Translations under genes and position numbers: made by a program
DNA from: Membranipora membranacea
Lineage: Eukaryota; Bryozoa; Gymnolaemata; Cheilostomatida; Membraniporidae
Assembly: GCA_914767715.1 (NCBI GenBank)
Contig: OU612072.1
Coordinates: forward strand, 24,738,001-24,802,000
Direction: 5' to 3'
DNA: 64,000 nt
The notes under the pieces: generated by a model
Database searches by the model: none
What the model was told of the DNA's origin: nothing
Seen by the model: only the letters and a program-made list of their open reading frames with translations
Shown: positions 36,741-48,500 of the stretch, in pieces
Layout of the letters: the number at the start of each line of letters is the position of its first letter
How positions within the stretch are numbered: position 1 is the stretch's first letter

Positions 36741-37122
36741 CATTAAAAGCAACAGAGATTGGTAAAATGTGATTGGCATTATGTGATTGGCGAATTGTGA
36801 TTGGCGAATTGAAATTGGCGAAATGTCTTTAGCAAATTCGATCGGAAAAATGGGATTGGCAAAATTTCTTTGGTAGCATATGATTGGCAAATTGTGATCG
36901 GCAAAACATAGCTTCGCAAAAGATACATTTGCGAAACACCTGCCAACCATGATAACAAGCCTCTACCTATAGGAGAGGCACACACTCGAGGGTGCTGGGG
37001 CTGGAAAAATCAACCTTGAAAGCTCCTCCAATGGGATTCAAACCCCCAACTCCTGCGACACCAATCGCCTGGCAGTGAGTAGAAAGTACGCTTACCCTTT
37101 GCACCATCTCACTATCCCAAGA
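36741..37122 (-). repeat. tRNA-derived SINE with degenerate 14-15 bp tail repeats
   Basis: On the minus strand 37122-37021 is tRNA-like, with an A-box (GAGATGGTGCAAAGGGTAAG) and a B-box (GGGTTTGAATCCC). Further along (36925-36741) the sequence breaks into loose repeats of CCAATCACAATTTGC-like units. Whether the repeats belong to the SINE tail or are separate is inference. Confidence 0.55.
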
Positions 37123-37219
37123 AAACAAATGAGTTGATGGCGCTCGTCAGTCAGACCATGTCAACATTATAACTAAAATTATTAAGTCAGGTATAATAAA
37201 ACACAGGATTAAGACATAC

Positions 37220-37673
37220 TTGCAGTCACAGCAGACGATCACCTGGTTGTTCTCTTGACTGTCTGCCAGACACGTAGCACACAAGGTGTGACCACATGGT
37301 AGGCGTTTAGGATTGATTATAAAGCCTTCATCTTGTAAAAAACTTCCACATTTTACTGAGTAAGAGTTTGGATCTTCAGAGAAGGCAGCAGCAGTAGCCA
37401 TTTTCAGAAGCTGTGAGTCAGCGACAGCTAAAAGGACAGAACAAAAAGTTATCTATCACTAGAAAGGTTATCAAATAGTTAGCATTTGTTAGTATGATTT
37501 TAGTCGGCACCAGGCAATGTTTACGGAAGCAGCATAATGCTCACTTTTAGGAACCAGTAGGTCTAAGTGCTAGACCAGAAAAAAATATCAGCTGCCTGAC
37601 AAGGTGCCATGTCCAATATATTACGACTAAGGTTTTCATAAATCTCTAAAACTTACTTGCATCCAGGAAGTTT
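37220..37673 (-). pseudogene. Orphan duplicate of the TRIM RING exon
   Basis: The 182-base coding part (37401-37220) is a clear copy of the RING exon at 43647-43466, with the same ATG, length and splice donor. Similarity continues upstream through the intron and the first-exon donor (near 37656) to about 37960, matching 43673-44430. Residue 21, the second zinc-binding Cys, is Phe (KCGSFLQ), and an extra Cys appears in VCCDC. No B-box, coiled-coil or propeller exons follow on the minus strand within the next kilobases. I read it as a truncated tandem duplication, probably non-functional. A short RING-only transcript cannot be excluded. Confidence 0.7.
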
Positions 37674-38706
37674 TGAAATGAAACTGGCTGCTCCCATCTG
37701 CAACTCAATATAACTTATGCTAGTGCTAACCGATACGCATGAGTTGAATAGCCTGTAGACCAAACAAAAGATAATGGAACCTTTAAAAAAGAGCATAATT
37801 TTGATAACTGCACTATAAAATCAGTGCGCAGTCTATCTGTTGAAAACATTAGTTGAAGCTTTCAAGTTATTTTTTGGCCGGTCAGGAAAGCTGATGACTA
37901 GTATCACATTTTAGGAAGATGGAAAGTCTCCCATACGCATTTCCCTGCCCAATGCCATATAGAATGTGATACAAACAGATTCATATTATCCACTTGCTTC
38001 ATTATTAGCAATTATGTGTAAATAAGGAAACAGCTCCCTCTGATTGCCAAAGACCGACTTTTAATCATATCAAATTGACTAATACAAATAGTCAGTAACA
38101 GTTGCTGTGTCAATAATGACCAAACCCAGTCTCTTGTTGAGTAGAGGCTCAAATACACATTTGGGTGCTTGTGGTTGTGACATCAGAAGACTAGCCTGTG
38201 GCTTTGTAAAAATTTCAATGGCTCCAATTGATATGTATATACTGCCAACTGCCAAAGAGATTTCTTTTGCCCATCAAAATTTTTCGAATAAAACTGGGAA
38301 TCTACCAGTACGGGAATATGCCCTGATGCGTCCACAGACTACCTAGCCTGTCATATCCAGCAACTTACACTTGATGATGAGGATTAGTTACACACATGAG
38401 TTCATGGCTAGAGGCACGATTTTCTCAGTTCACCCCATTGCAAGAGAAGTTAGTGCATCAAGTGTATTGTGAGACCTAGCCAAAGGTCCAAAGTTATTCC
38501 AATTATCAAACAAAATAGTATATGAGCAGCAATGTTTTTCTCAGGATATTAAAGACAAAAAAACAGCAATCAAATAAATCAGGAAATGGTAATGCTTACA
38601 TAAAAGATAGAAAAAAACATGGTAATCAAAGATACACTACAAAGTGTTTTGATCTGCGACTTTCATCACATTGTATTACAAAGGCGATAAAACACATCTG
38701 GCTTGG

Positions 38707-41700
38707 TCACTTGATTCTGTAGAATAAGACTTTACGCTCTTCATGTCTAGAGATAATCAAAGTATCGCCTGATATGGTCATATCATAAACAGCAGAGCTT
38801 TCCGGTCGAATTACAGGATCTGCTATTTCGCCAATCAGCCGACCTTAAAGAAAGAGTACAAATGCAGGTAGGAAGTAACACTACTATCTGAAATGCGGTA
38901 TTGTTTTCTTGACATCAAACACTCATTTTGTACTTTTGTTGCCTTGTCAAAACTGAATATCGCAGTGTAGATGGTGTCAGGTCTACAGCATGCTTATACC
39001 ACACAAGTTTACTCATTATTTTTCACAGAAGATTTTGCGCGCCCTTACCTGATTTTACATCCAGTATCCATATCTTCATCTCAGCTCCCCTATTTGCCAC
39101 CAGGACATAATCAGTTCCATACAGTGTGACGCATTGAGGGTGTGGGATATGTGTAGATTCCCATTCTACTGCTCCAGATGTCAAGTTGAGTTTGAAGACT
39201 CTAGAATTGGCTTCAACTGTTACAATAACAGACTCATCCCTCGCGTGACACAGAGCACTGCGTTTGTTTTTTGGTATGGTTAGACAGGGCACCTGTTTGA
39301 TGGTTTCCCCCGTAAGACTATATAATGTTATGCGCTGATTTGTGGTATCAATCACAACAAGGTGTTTTTTTATAACACACATTTTACCCCCATGTGATGA
39401 AAAGTTATTACAGTCACCGTGATTCCATAACCTACTCTTCAGGCTGTCAAAATCATACATAAACACCTTATATGCAACACCTAATCTTCCGAGTGCATAC
39501 ACTTTATTGTCCAGAGCACATAAAGCTAATATTTTGATCGAATCTAACACTCTAAAGTTCTTTGTTAGGTAACCGTCTGTATCTATTCTATGGATATGAC
39601 CACTATCCATTCCTACATATGTAAAACCCTCATACTGACACACGGCGTTACAAAATCCCTGTACATCGGTCTCACTGATTAACTCAAGAGATTTTGGGAC
39701 AGGAAAAGCGCTGCTGAGATTGTCACCGAAAATAAGATTATCGCCAGACCTCAACTCAATCTCAGCTTCTCTTCCTCCCTCTTCACCTGAAACAAGTAAT
39801 TATATTTTATGTGTGAATGTGAATGATGCCAGATTGCCATTGATCATTGATAAACCCTTCACAATTTCTAGAACGAGATACTTTGTATTCTCATCTCATT
39901 GTGACGGATGAATAATGTTCTTGGTTTGAAGACAGGAGAACTCCCAAAATTTCCATACTCACAAAACATAAGGATATTAATCAATTCATATTTCATCCGA
40001 TCCCCAATGGAAATTGCTCAAAATATGAATTTTATAAATTCCTCATTCTTCAGAAGAAATTATTATACGATATATTCCACCACGGACAGGAATGCTCACC
40101 TCTCTTCAAGGGCTGCTTCAGATCTGAAATTAGCAAACTGGGAAACTTTCCGCTTACCAACTCCTCTATCTTCATCTCAATATTCTTTTTGGCTTCCAGT
40201 AAATCAACCTGTATTTACAGATGAAAGGTAACAAGAGAAAGTTCGAGAATATCTACCATGCTGTTTTAACTGACACAACACAAGCAACACAAACATTTAG
40301 GTCTGTTGCAATATCTGCCAACCATAAGAAAGGAGAGCCATGCTGTAGGAAGAACACATCTGCTATCCAAGGCTACAGCCCTAAAGCTTGACATCCACAT
40401 TGAGCATCCCGACTAACAAGACTATTTTCCAAAACTGAGAGTAGTTTGAGTTGTCCTATACACGACAAAGAGAAGAAAACTTAGACAAATGAAATCTATT
40501 AAACCTTGCCACCTTATATTATTTATCGTCCTAATCAAAAAGTACTCACAGGATGATGTTCCGTTAGACTAGCTCTCAGTTTCTTCAGCTGCTCCAGGAA
40601 ATCATCCATCTTTAGAGAAGCTTCTTCATATATATAGCCATTTATTTTATCCTTTGCTACAGCCCTAGACATGACATACTCTTGTTCTATTATCTCATAC
40701 TGCTTTCTCAGAGCATCGAGCTGCAGAAGACATGCTGGAATTTACTAAAAATGAAGGTGCAGCTGCACAACAATGTAATTAATCCATGGCATAATTGATT
40801 TCAAATTGTTACTGCATTCAGGTTCAGGATAAAGGCAAGCCACTATTTTTGGGAAACTGACAGCATCTGTCATAAGACTTCAGTTAAAGTTCATTAAATT
40901 AGTGCTCAGTGAATAAAGCTGATTGACCTGCTCATCTCGCGTAGATCTTATTAGTCTCACACCATGCTCTGTATCAATATCCCACAGGGAGACGGTGATT
41001 GTTACCTCCTTCACCAAAGCAGCAATGTCATCAAACTTATCCTCAGCCTGTACTTTTAAGGGTTCGACTGTAGCTTTCACTTTCTCAGCTACTTCCTCGA
41101 TGTGAACGAAGTCATGTTTCCCTCCTGTTTATAAATTGTAGTTATGAGTAGGGAAAAGACGAGGAAATGATTAACCTGATTATCTAAAATATTTTACTAT
41201 TCTTGGAGAACTGGTAGAATCCTGGGTATGAAACAACCCGATTCTGGCTTGCTTGTGAATGCCATATAACATAAGCAAGCCTATCACTGCTCTTCATCTC
41301 AAATGCCCTATTTTCTCACCACAATGAAGTGGTAAAACATATTACAATTTTTCAAAATTGTTTCCCAACTATCATAAATACTTAGTTTGATTTATTGGTA
41401 TTTTTAATTATTTCTTCCTGTAAGCATTCATGATAGCGCTCACATTAAGTTTTGATGTCAAAACATCCAATATATGCAGAGAGAATACTGACCTTCAATG
41501 CAGTCCTCTCCACTCTTCAAACATTTGGCACAAGAGATAATACAGCATTTGATACAGGCCAGTAAGAGAACCTGCTCTTTGTGTATCTTACAGAATCTGA
41601 CCTCTCTAGCATATGATGACTTTAGGTACTCAGTTATACCAAGGATCTGGTGGTGATCATTTACGTCATTGTGAATCTGTCAAACAAACAGTTGTGTGAC

Positions 41701-43647
41701 ATATTTATTGCTGAAAAATCGCTTACTTAGTTCTCCGATTATTTACCAAAAACAAACCTGCAGAAGTAATAAATTTTGTCTACTAGTAAGTATAAGTTCA
41801 AGCGCTTGAACTGTGTCGGGATAGCTGGTAGTAGCATTTCATTACCAAAAAATGTCCCCAAAGTGGTGATAATGAAATTCTACTACCAGCTATCCCAATG
41901 ATATTTAAGCTCTTAAACTAAGTGCAGATAATAATTTGTTAGTTGTTAATGAGAAGTTGTCTTGTATCACACAAGAGGAATGCAACTCCTTATGTTCAAT
42001 CTGATTTGTCACTCTAATCAGGGAGTTTGCTCTGATCTCACCTATTTTATCAAAGGCAACTTGTGTTTCTTAAAAGCTTACGCCATGGCACATTTTGAGA
42101 TGATTTCCTACCTGTAACAACTATAAGATATATAGGCCTAGGAATATGACATGATGTTAACAAACGGTGCCAGCCTGGCGAGACATATTCGTATTAGATC
42201 AGTTCCATGCAAACTTATATTTTGGTTGGTGACCCGTTGTCGGATAAAAGGGATATTCTATCTCACTGGTGAGCTAAACTTACCTCTTCATGATTAGCAC
42301 AGTACTTGCTATCGCACTCTACACAGTAAGCTCTGGCTGTCTTGAGCTGAATCCCTTTTCTCTCACAAGTATCACATACAGCCTTCCTTCTCACCGCTGA
42401 AGGTAAATCATCTACAGATCCACCAGACTGCTCCCTGCAGAGTAGAACAGTAAATGGTCAGTCAATATAATATTCTTGGATTTTTGGTTTCCTCCAGAGT
42501 TTGCCAAGGTTGGTAAGAAATTCAGTATATCAATTTGAATATTCAAATAACTTGGAAACGGCTGTGACTATCGTTATCCTACTTGATGCAACATAAGTAG
42601 GAAGTACAGACACGAAAGCTTCGTTGAAATGTTTGTGAACACATCCACATTTATTGTTATGGAAGCTTTTTAATTTATTGGGTAAGACTAGAATTCATGT
42701 CAATGTTAGGACATAAACCTGTAGTAAGTATGACCCCACGTTCTTACTGAGGACTATAGGAGCAATTGACAAGTAATGTCTGTCGGTGTTAAGAGGTGTC
42801 CGAAAATCGAGATGTTGCCACAGAGATATAAGACAATTTATACTATGGACTTGGAATATTTTTAGCTTGGGCCATCAAGTCCCATGCCTGTTAACCAATA
42901 ACTGATAGCCAACCGAAGACTTTCACTCAGTCCTTTACGGGGTCAAGGATTAATGTTAGAAGGAAAATGGTGTTCCTTTAGCCTAAATGCACTTGAATGA
43001 AGACCATTTTCCTTCAAACATTAATGTGTAAAACAGACCACTTCGACTCACTCAACTACCAAAATATTACACAACCCTTATATATTTTATTTATTGATTC
43101 AAATCCAAATGGGCTTAAAAGATTAGAGTTATCTTCTCACATTTTATAAAAATAATCTAGTTGATAATTTGCCTGCAAGCCTTTTTTTAGGATTTAGAAC
43201 AACAATTGAGCCAAGCTGAGATGCAGAAATTCTAAATTAAATAGGAATTTTACTTTTATCTGGATATGCCAGAATGAGGTTTGACCATCATCCGCGGAGA
43301 TCACACGCATTCAATGCAGAGAGTATTTCAGATTCAGAATGCTAAAAGGGTGAGTAGTACAATTAGTGAGTCAATTGCAAATTGCGATCCCCTGGCTAAC
43401 TCTTGACTCTGTGTAGGAACAAAATTGATACACTGTATATATTTGACAGCAGGATTAAGACATACTTGCAGTCTCGGCAGACGATCACCTGGATGTTCTC
43501 TTGACCGTCTGTCAGACATGTAGCACAGAAGGTGTGTCCACATGGTAGGCGTTTAGGATTGATAATATAGCCTTCATCTTGTAAACAACTACCACATTTT
43601 ACTGGGTAGGAATTCAGATCTTCCGAGACGACAGCAGATGTGGCCAT
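38707..43647 (-). CDS. RING / B-box / coiled-coil / beta-propeller protein (TRIM family)
   Basis: Coding exons: 43647-43466, 42434-42284, 41676-41493, 41124-40928, 40720-40550, 40208-40100, 39786-39049, 38843-38707; all phases match and give 622 residues. A 5' UTR exon ends at 44091 and the ATG exon starts at 43673. RING C3HC4 at 18-60 (C18, C21, C36, H38, C41, C44, C57, C60). B-box 1 at 81-120 (C81, C84, C98, C101, C106, H109). A second, short B-box-like module is at 140-170 (CKIH, CIKC, CAKC). Heptad-rich helices follow at about 175-330. From about 340 there are repeated beta-rich blades (GHIHRIDTDGY, ITLYSLTGETIKQV, VLVANRGAEMKIWILD), as in TRIM-NHL/TRIM56-like proteins. Predicted cytosolic E3 ubiquitin ligase with a propeller substrate-binding end. 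Such genes are often expanded in invertebrates; no orthologue name is assigned. Confidence 0.88.
41818..41896. repeat. Near-perfect hairpin MITE in TRIM intron
   Basis: GGGATAGCTGGTAGTAG (41818-41834) pairs perfectly with CTACTACCAGCTATCCC (41880-41896). The stem continues with ATTTCATTA/TAATGAAAT after one mismatch, leaving a loop of about 25 bases. It lies between the two B-box exons. Confidence 0.8.
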
Positions 43648-43790
43648 TTTCAGAAGTTGTGAGTCACCGACAACTAGAATAATGAGAGAATAAACGATCA
43701 TCTATCACTATCAAGGATATTAAATAGTTGGCATTTGGTAGTATCATTTTAATCGGCCAGGCAACATTTGAGGAAGCATCTGAATGCTCA

Positions 43791-43950
43791 CTTTTAGGAA
43801 CCAGTTAGTCTAAGTGCTCAGACTGGTCCAATGCAAGTTAGTGGTAATTACATTAACAATCACCAAATTGGAATAAGATGGTTGATAATGTATAGCCACT
43901 AACTCACATTGGAGCCGACTGAGCACTTAGACTAACCGGTTACTAAAGGT
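43791..43950. mobile_element. Palindromic MITE in intron 1 of the TRIM gene
   Basis: CTTTTAGGAACCAGTTAGTC...AAGTGCTCAG...TTAGTGGTAATTACATT is mirrored by AATGTATAGCCACTAA...CTGAGCACTT...GACTAACCGGTTACTAAAG. In the duplicate locus (37545-37575) only the outer left arm is present, so the element differs between the two copies of the duplication. Confidence 0.7.
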
Positions 43951-44016
43951 GGGCTGACAGGCTGACAGGCTGACAGGCTGACAGGCTGACAGGCTGACAG
44001 GCTGACAGGCTGACAC
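43951..44016. repeat. 8-bp microsatellite (GGCTGACA)n
   Basis: About eight uninterrupted copies of GGCTGACA directly next to the right end of the palindromic MITE, inside intron 1 of the TRIM gene. It is absent from the duplicate locus. Confidence 0.9.
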
Positions 44017-44090
44017 AGGTGCCATGGAGGAGAAGAGTTGGCACTATTTTACTGCTTCAGCCAAAGTTATAAGATACCTCAAAAACTTAC

Positions 44091-44430
44091 TTGCATCCAG
44101 GAAGGTATGAAATGAAACTGACTGCTCTCTACTGCAAATCAGTATAACTAATCTAGTGCTAACCAATACGTATGAGTTCAATAGCCTGTAGATCAAACAA
44201 AAAGTGACAGGAACCCTTGTAAAAAGAGCATAATTCTGATAACTGCACTATCAGGTCAGTGCTCAGTCTATCTTTTGTTAACATTAGCAGGTCAGTGCTC
44301 AGTCTATCTTTTGTTAACGTTAGTTACCCGTTCAAGTTATTTATTGGCTGGCCAGGAAAACTGATGACTAATATCACCTTTTAGGAAACTGGAAAATCCC
44401 CCATATGGATTTCCCCTGCCCCATGCCACA
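44091..44430 (-). other. 5' UTR exon and upstream flank of the TRIM gene
   Basis: The donor GCAA|GTAAGT at 44091/44090 is conserved at the duplicate locus (near 37656), which supports a non-coding first exon extending upward from 44091. The exon's 5' end is not visible. A 41-base segment is tandemly repeated at about 44254-44322 (GGTCAGTGCTCAGTCTATCT twice), a change absent from the duplicate. Confidence 0.45.
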
Positions 44431-44786
44431 TTGAACTTACCATAGACTTGTAGAGAAATCTGTCTATGGAACTTACATTACAAACTCATTCTGCTGAGAC
44501 TTCTTTCACATGTAGTTTGTTCTATTTATGTGCCATACTTTCAAGGCTATCAATACCTATTACAGGATTGATATTAGAAATTAGGCAAAAGACAGACTTC
44601 AAAAAATATATTGAGTTTGTTGCAAACAATGTACAAACGTACTGCGTTCAGTTATGGGTTGTCACAGTTTACAATCACTATGTTTCCATATGTCGGCGTG
44701 ACACCAGTTTCAAGCCCAATCGATACATCAATAGGCATTTCATGATGCGAAACAAGATACCGTTTTGATTCTCTACCATCGTACAA

Positions 44787-44943
44787 GGCGGCGTGGATGA
44801 ATGGTTAGCGCGCTTGCACACAGACTTCAATGGACATTGATGCAGGAAGCCAGATGTCTTTTCATGTTTTTGTCATCATGGAAATCGTTAGCACTCATTA
44901 TTTGAAATGGGAGGGGATCGAAGAAGCATGAAACCATAGTTTC
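44787..44943 (+). repeat. SINE copy with A-box half
   Basis: Starts with a tRNA-like head (GGCGGCGTGGATGAATGGTTAGCGCGCTTG, the A-box part). The B-box seems deleted. The tail (TCATCATGGAAATCGTTAGC, GAAGCATG, ACCATAGT) is shared with the copy at 48727. Together the two copies define one SINE family. Confidence 0.65.
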
Positions 44944-45002
44944 AATCTTAAATTCCCGCTTATGCCATAAATAATATGAACAACAGTGTCTAACTGAATG
45001 AT

Positions 45003-45008
45003 TTTATT
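45003..45008 (-). promoter_or_regulatory. Candidate polyadenylation signal of the bZIP gene
   Basis: TTTATT on the plus strand (AATAAA on the minus strand), about 590 bases beyond the bZIP stop codon. It is the nearest hexamer that I noticed. Confidence 0.3.
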
Positions 45009-45594
45009 AATACACCAAAACATGAATGATTATTGATAAAAAACTGTTGTGAATAACAGTTTGATGTTAAAGTATACAACATAATCAATTTGGCTAACAG
45101 AAGCATTAAACTGATAGAATAGTATAACAAATTGCCTAAACTGATACATGATTCAAGCCGAATATTGTCACCATAATTCTGCTAATTCTGATAGTAGACC
45201 ATAGCAGGATCGAATCCATTAATATTGGTAAATGTTCTAAGTCATGACATTGCCAAAAGTCATAAAATACTTGGTGCGGGAATTTACGTGGACCACTAAG
45301 TATCAAATAAGATAGTACAAAGGTTAGTTCTGGTATAGTCTGATAAAAAACATATTCCAATGATAATTTTTCCATGTCCGGAAATAAGCTCTCAATCTAT
45401 CATATCTCACATTGATATCCAATCATCTAAAGTGTCAGGTCTGCCGTGTAAAACCGCACATCAAAGAGGCGGGGCCTAAACCATCTGACAAACTTGAAAG
45501 CCAATCACATCACAGAGCGAAAATCTGTATCTATACTAGTGGTAGCATAGTGATCGATACTGTGGTTTGTAGGTCATGAGATTGACTTCCACCT

Positions 45595-48500
45595 TCAATC
45601 TCCTCCACTAAGCTGGTGAACACCTCCATTAAAGGTCTGATATCCAGCATGAGTGTAACCTGCTTCTGAAGCCCTAGGAGCGACGACTGCAGGTAAATGC
45701 TGATGATGGGCGTTATTGGGATACACAGGCTTTGGAATAATGATGTTTGGGGTTTTTGGGCTACACTTCTTGAAGTGGTTCTTAATCATGTCGTAGAGCT
45801 CTATCTTCGCTGTCTCTAAAGATCCGAGTTGCTTTCGTAATTCGTCGTTCTTTTTGACCAGTTCAACAGATTGCTGAAAAAGACAAAATCATCAAAACTA
45901 AAAAGTTGAACCAATTTGTGGTTGTGTTCTTTATGTCAATGAGATAACAACTTTAAATTAGTCATCAATCACCTGATAAGACTCATTAAATGTTGTCATG
46001 CAAAATGATAGATTAAACTAACTAGAAACTTACGGCTATTCTATAAGCTACCAAAAGTAAAGTTGAAAACATCCTTGGAAGTAACAAACTATTTAGGCTT
46101 ATATCAAAATCACATCCGAATATACGATCAATGTAGAATTTTGTTTTAGAGTAAAAAACAGTAACATTGTACAGCATTTGGGTCAACAGTATAAGGCCCA
46201 GGGTTGGAACCCAATATCCAAGAGAACGGCATATTCAGATGTGCTGTGGGCCATATGAACAGAGCCTGAGCTTTCTAAATAACAAACACTACAATATTGT
46301 TTGACGTACCTCAGCGAGTGTTGATGAGGTGGATTTCTTTTTCTGTCGAGATCTCTGAGCAGCCAGACGGTTGAGCTCTCTTCTTCTCAGCTTCTTATCC
46401 TCCGCAGACATCCCCTTCTGTTAACAGAGAGACAATGAAGAATTGAGATATAGAATAAACTTAAGCTGTTAAACTATCATCCATCCCAAACTATTTCTAA
46501 AAATAGGAATGAGGCAAATGATGTGGGTGTGCTAAAATTTATCCTTTAACATTTCATCAAGAGTCGACAAACCAACAATTAAGATAGTCAGACTAGTTTT
46601 GAAGTGCAAAGCAGTGTGATTTGCTGGCATGTTCTTCTACCAATCTAGACTACCTCATAAAGCTTGATTAAATAAATTAAATAGGAGTGGAAAAGACTTT
46701 AATCTTACAATATAAACACTTTATTAATATGAAATAAGGAAAATAAATTACAACAAAATGCTAACTCACCTTAAAACTCTTAAAATAGTTTGAAGGGTCA
46801 CAAAATAATAAAAAAAATTTATCAAATAGTGAACAAAGTATTTTTCATATTATAATATTTTAATGAAAGATATTCATTCAACTAAAATAATGATAAACTT
46901 ACCACAGGTCTCTTGAGTATATCAGATCCCTCCAGTTCCTCCCCACTGTAATCATCAGTCACGTCCTCATTAGCTGCTCCATCGTATCCATTATAATAAC
47001 TCTCGTTATTATTAAACTTTGTAAAATTGTTATTATTTTCAGTCACAGTGTTTTCAGCTGTCTTCTCCATGAACACGACCTGATCTTGATGAGTAGAGGC
47101 GCTGCTGTTGGCGCTGCTGTTGGTGTAGATAGAGGGATAGTTCTGGGTGAGTGTAGGATCGGCGCTTAGCATCAGGTTATTGGCGTATTGATCATGCCAG
47201 GTCTCCATGTTGTCATCTATAGTTAGAGGTGTGCTCGCACCTAAATAATAGAAAGAAAATGATTGCATCATGTATTCATTAATAAATATAAAAACTAAAG
47301 ATTGAATAATTTCATCAACTTATAACCTTTATAAAAAAATGTGGTTGTCGTTATATTATGATGCCTTTTATTACTTCGTTTAGCCGATTACAAAAGTTAA
47401 CATTCACATTGGGAACAAGTTAAATCATTTAATTTAAAATCTTAGAAATTTATCTCAAACTCCACAAAATATTCGAGATCTTTTAAAATTTTTTTTTGTG
47501 TGTGATTGACATACGCACATTAATTAGTGATGATTTTTTATGAGTATGTGCCCAGGCTGACTGCCAGTGAGTGAATGAGCTCTGGGGCATGCTGGCATGG
47601 TTATTATAGTAACGTGATGTAGTGGTGATGCAATCCTGTTGGTTGAAAGCCTTTACCTAACTGAGTATAGATTGAATCCGCCAAGCTTTAAAGGCAGTTC
47701 ATGAGGTTTTTGATTGAGAAATGATGATTCAGAAACCTGTGAACTGTTAATAATTTCCTTGTTATACGTGACAATGCAAATACACAGGCTTCCGGATCTC
47801 TGGAGAAAACCAATCAAATATATGTCACTGGGACAGATTGACATGTTCATTTTCAATCCCAGGTTTAATAATTCATTATTTGGTATGAAGATGAATTACA
47901 ATTTGATGGTTGCAGCAGAATTTGGTGGGGAACAAAATACTGCAATCATTGCTCAACTGACAGCTTGATAGTTGGCAGGTAGGAGGCAAACCAAAATTAG
48001 AAAGTGAATTTAAATTGAAAAGGCCTACAGCCCTAACGGTAGCATGTTAACAATATTGTTATTTAAGCGTTAGGGATAATCCAGAAGTCCCTTAAATCAG
48101 ATCATATTTTCGTATGAGACAAGTGACAGTTCTAAAACTGGGACAGTGAGCTAAAATTAACCACTTTTATTCTTTGGGATGTCTAATTTTGGCAATTCGT
48201 ATAGCGCGAGTTGTGTGTGATGTATTTTAGAAACTCAAAATACTTTGACGATGTTTTCGAAATAATGTCAGTGTTTGGTTGGCAGTATCGCCTTTCTTTG
48301 TAGTGAAGTGCAAAATAAAGAGCTCGGAGATCTTTTTGAATGACACAAAACTCTGAAGTGATATGCCTCTACTTTTAATAGCATATTCAAAGACTTTTAC
48401 TTTTGAAGTGTTATAGCTCAGTGATGTTTTGTATAGCGTCAAATATCTCTGCTAGGTTATCCAGTATTTAAGTTTCCAGCACCTTATAATTTTTTCTTAC

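Noticed and set aside
39908-40231. Plus-strand open frame of 107 codons
   Set aside because: It is the shadow of minus-strand TRIM exon 40208-40100 and its intron.
44787-44860. Possible functional tRNA gene
   Set aside because: Only an A-box-like head is present, with no B-box or acceptor-stem pairing; it fits a SINE.
45460-45515. GC box and CCAAT (GAGGCGGGGCCT, GCCAATCA) as a promoter
   Set aside because: It lies just past the bZIP stop codon with no gene starting nearby; kept only as a note.
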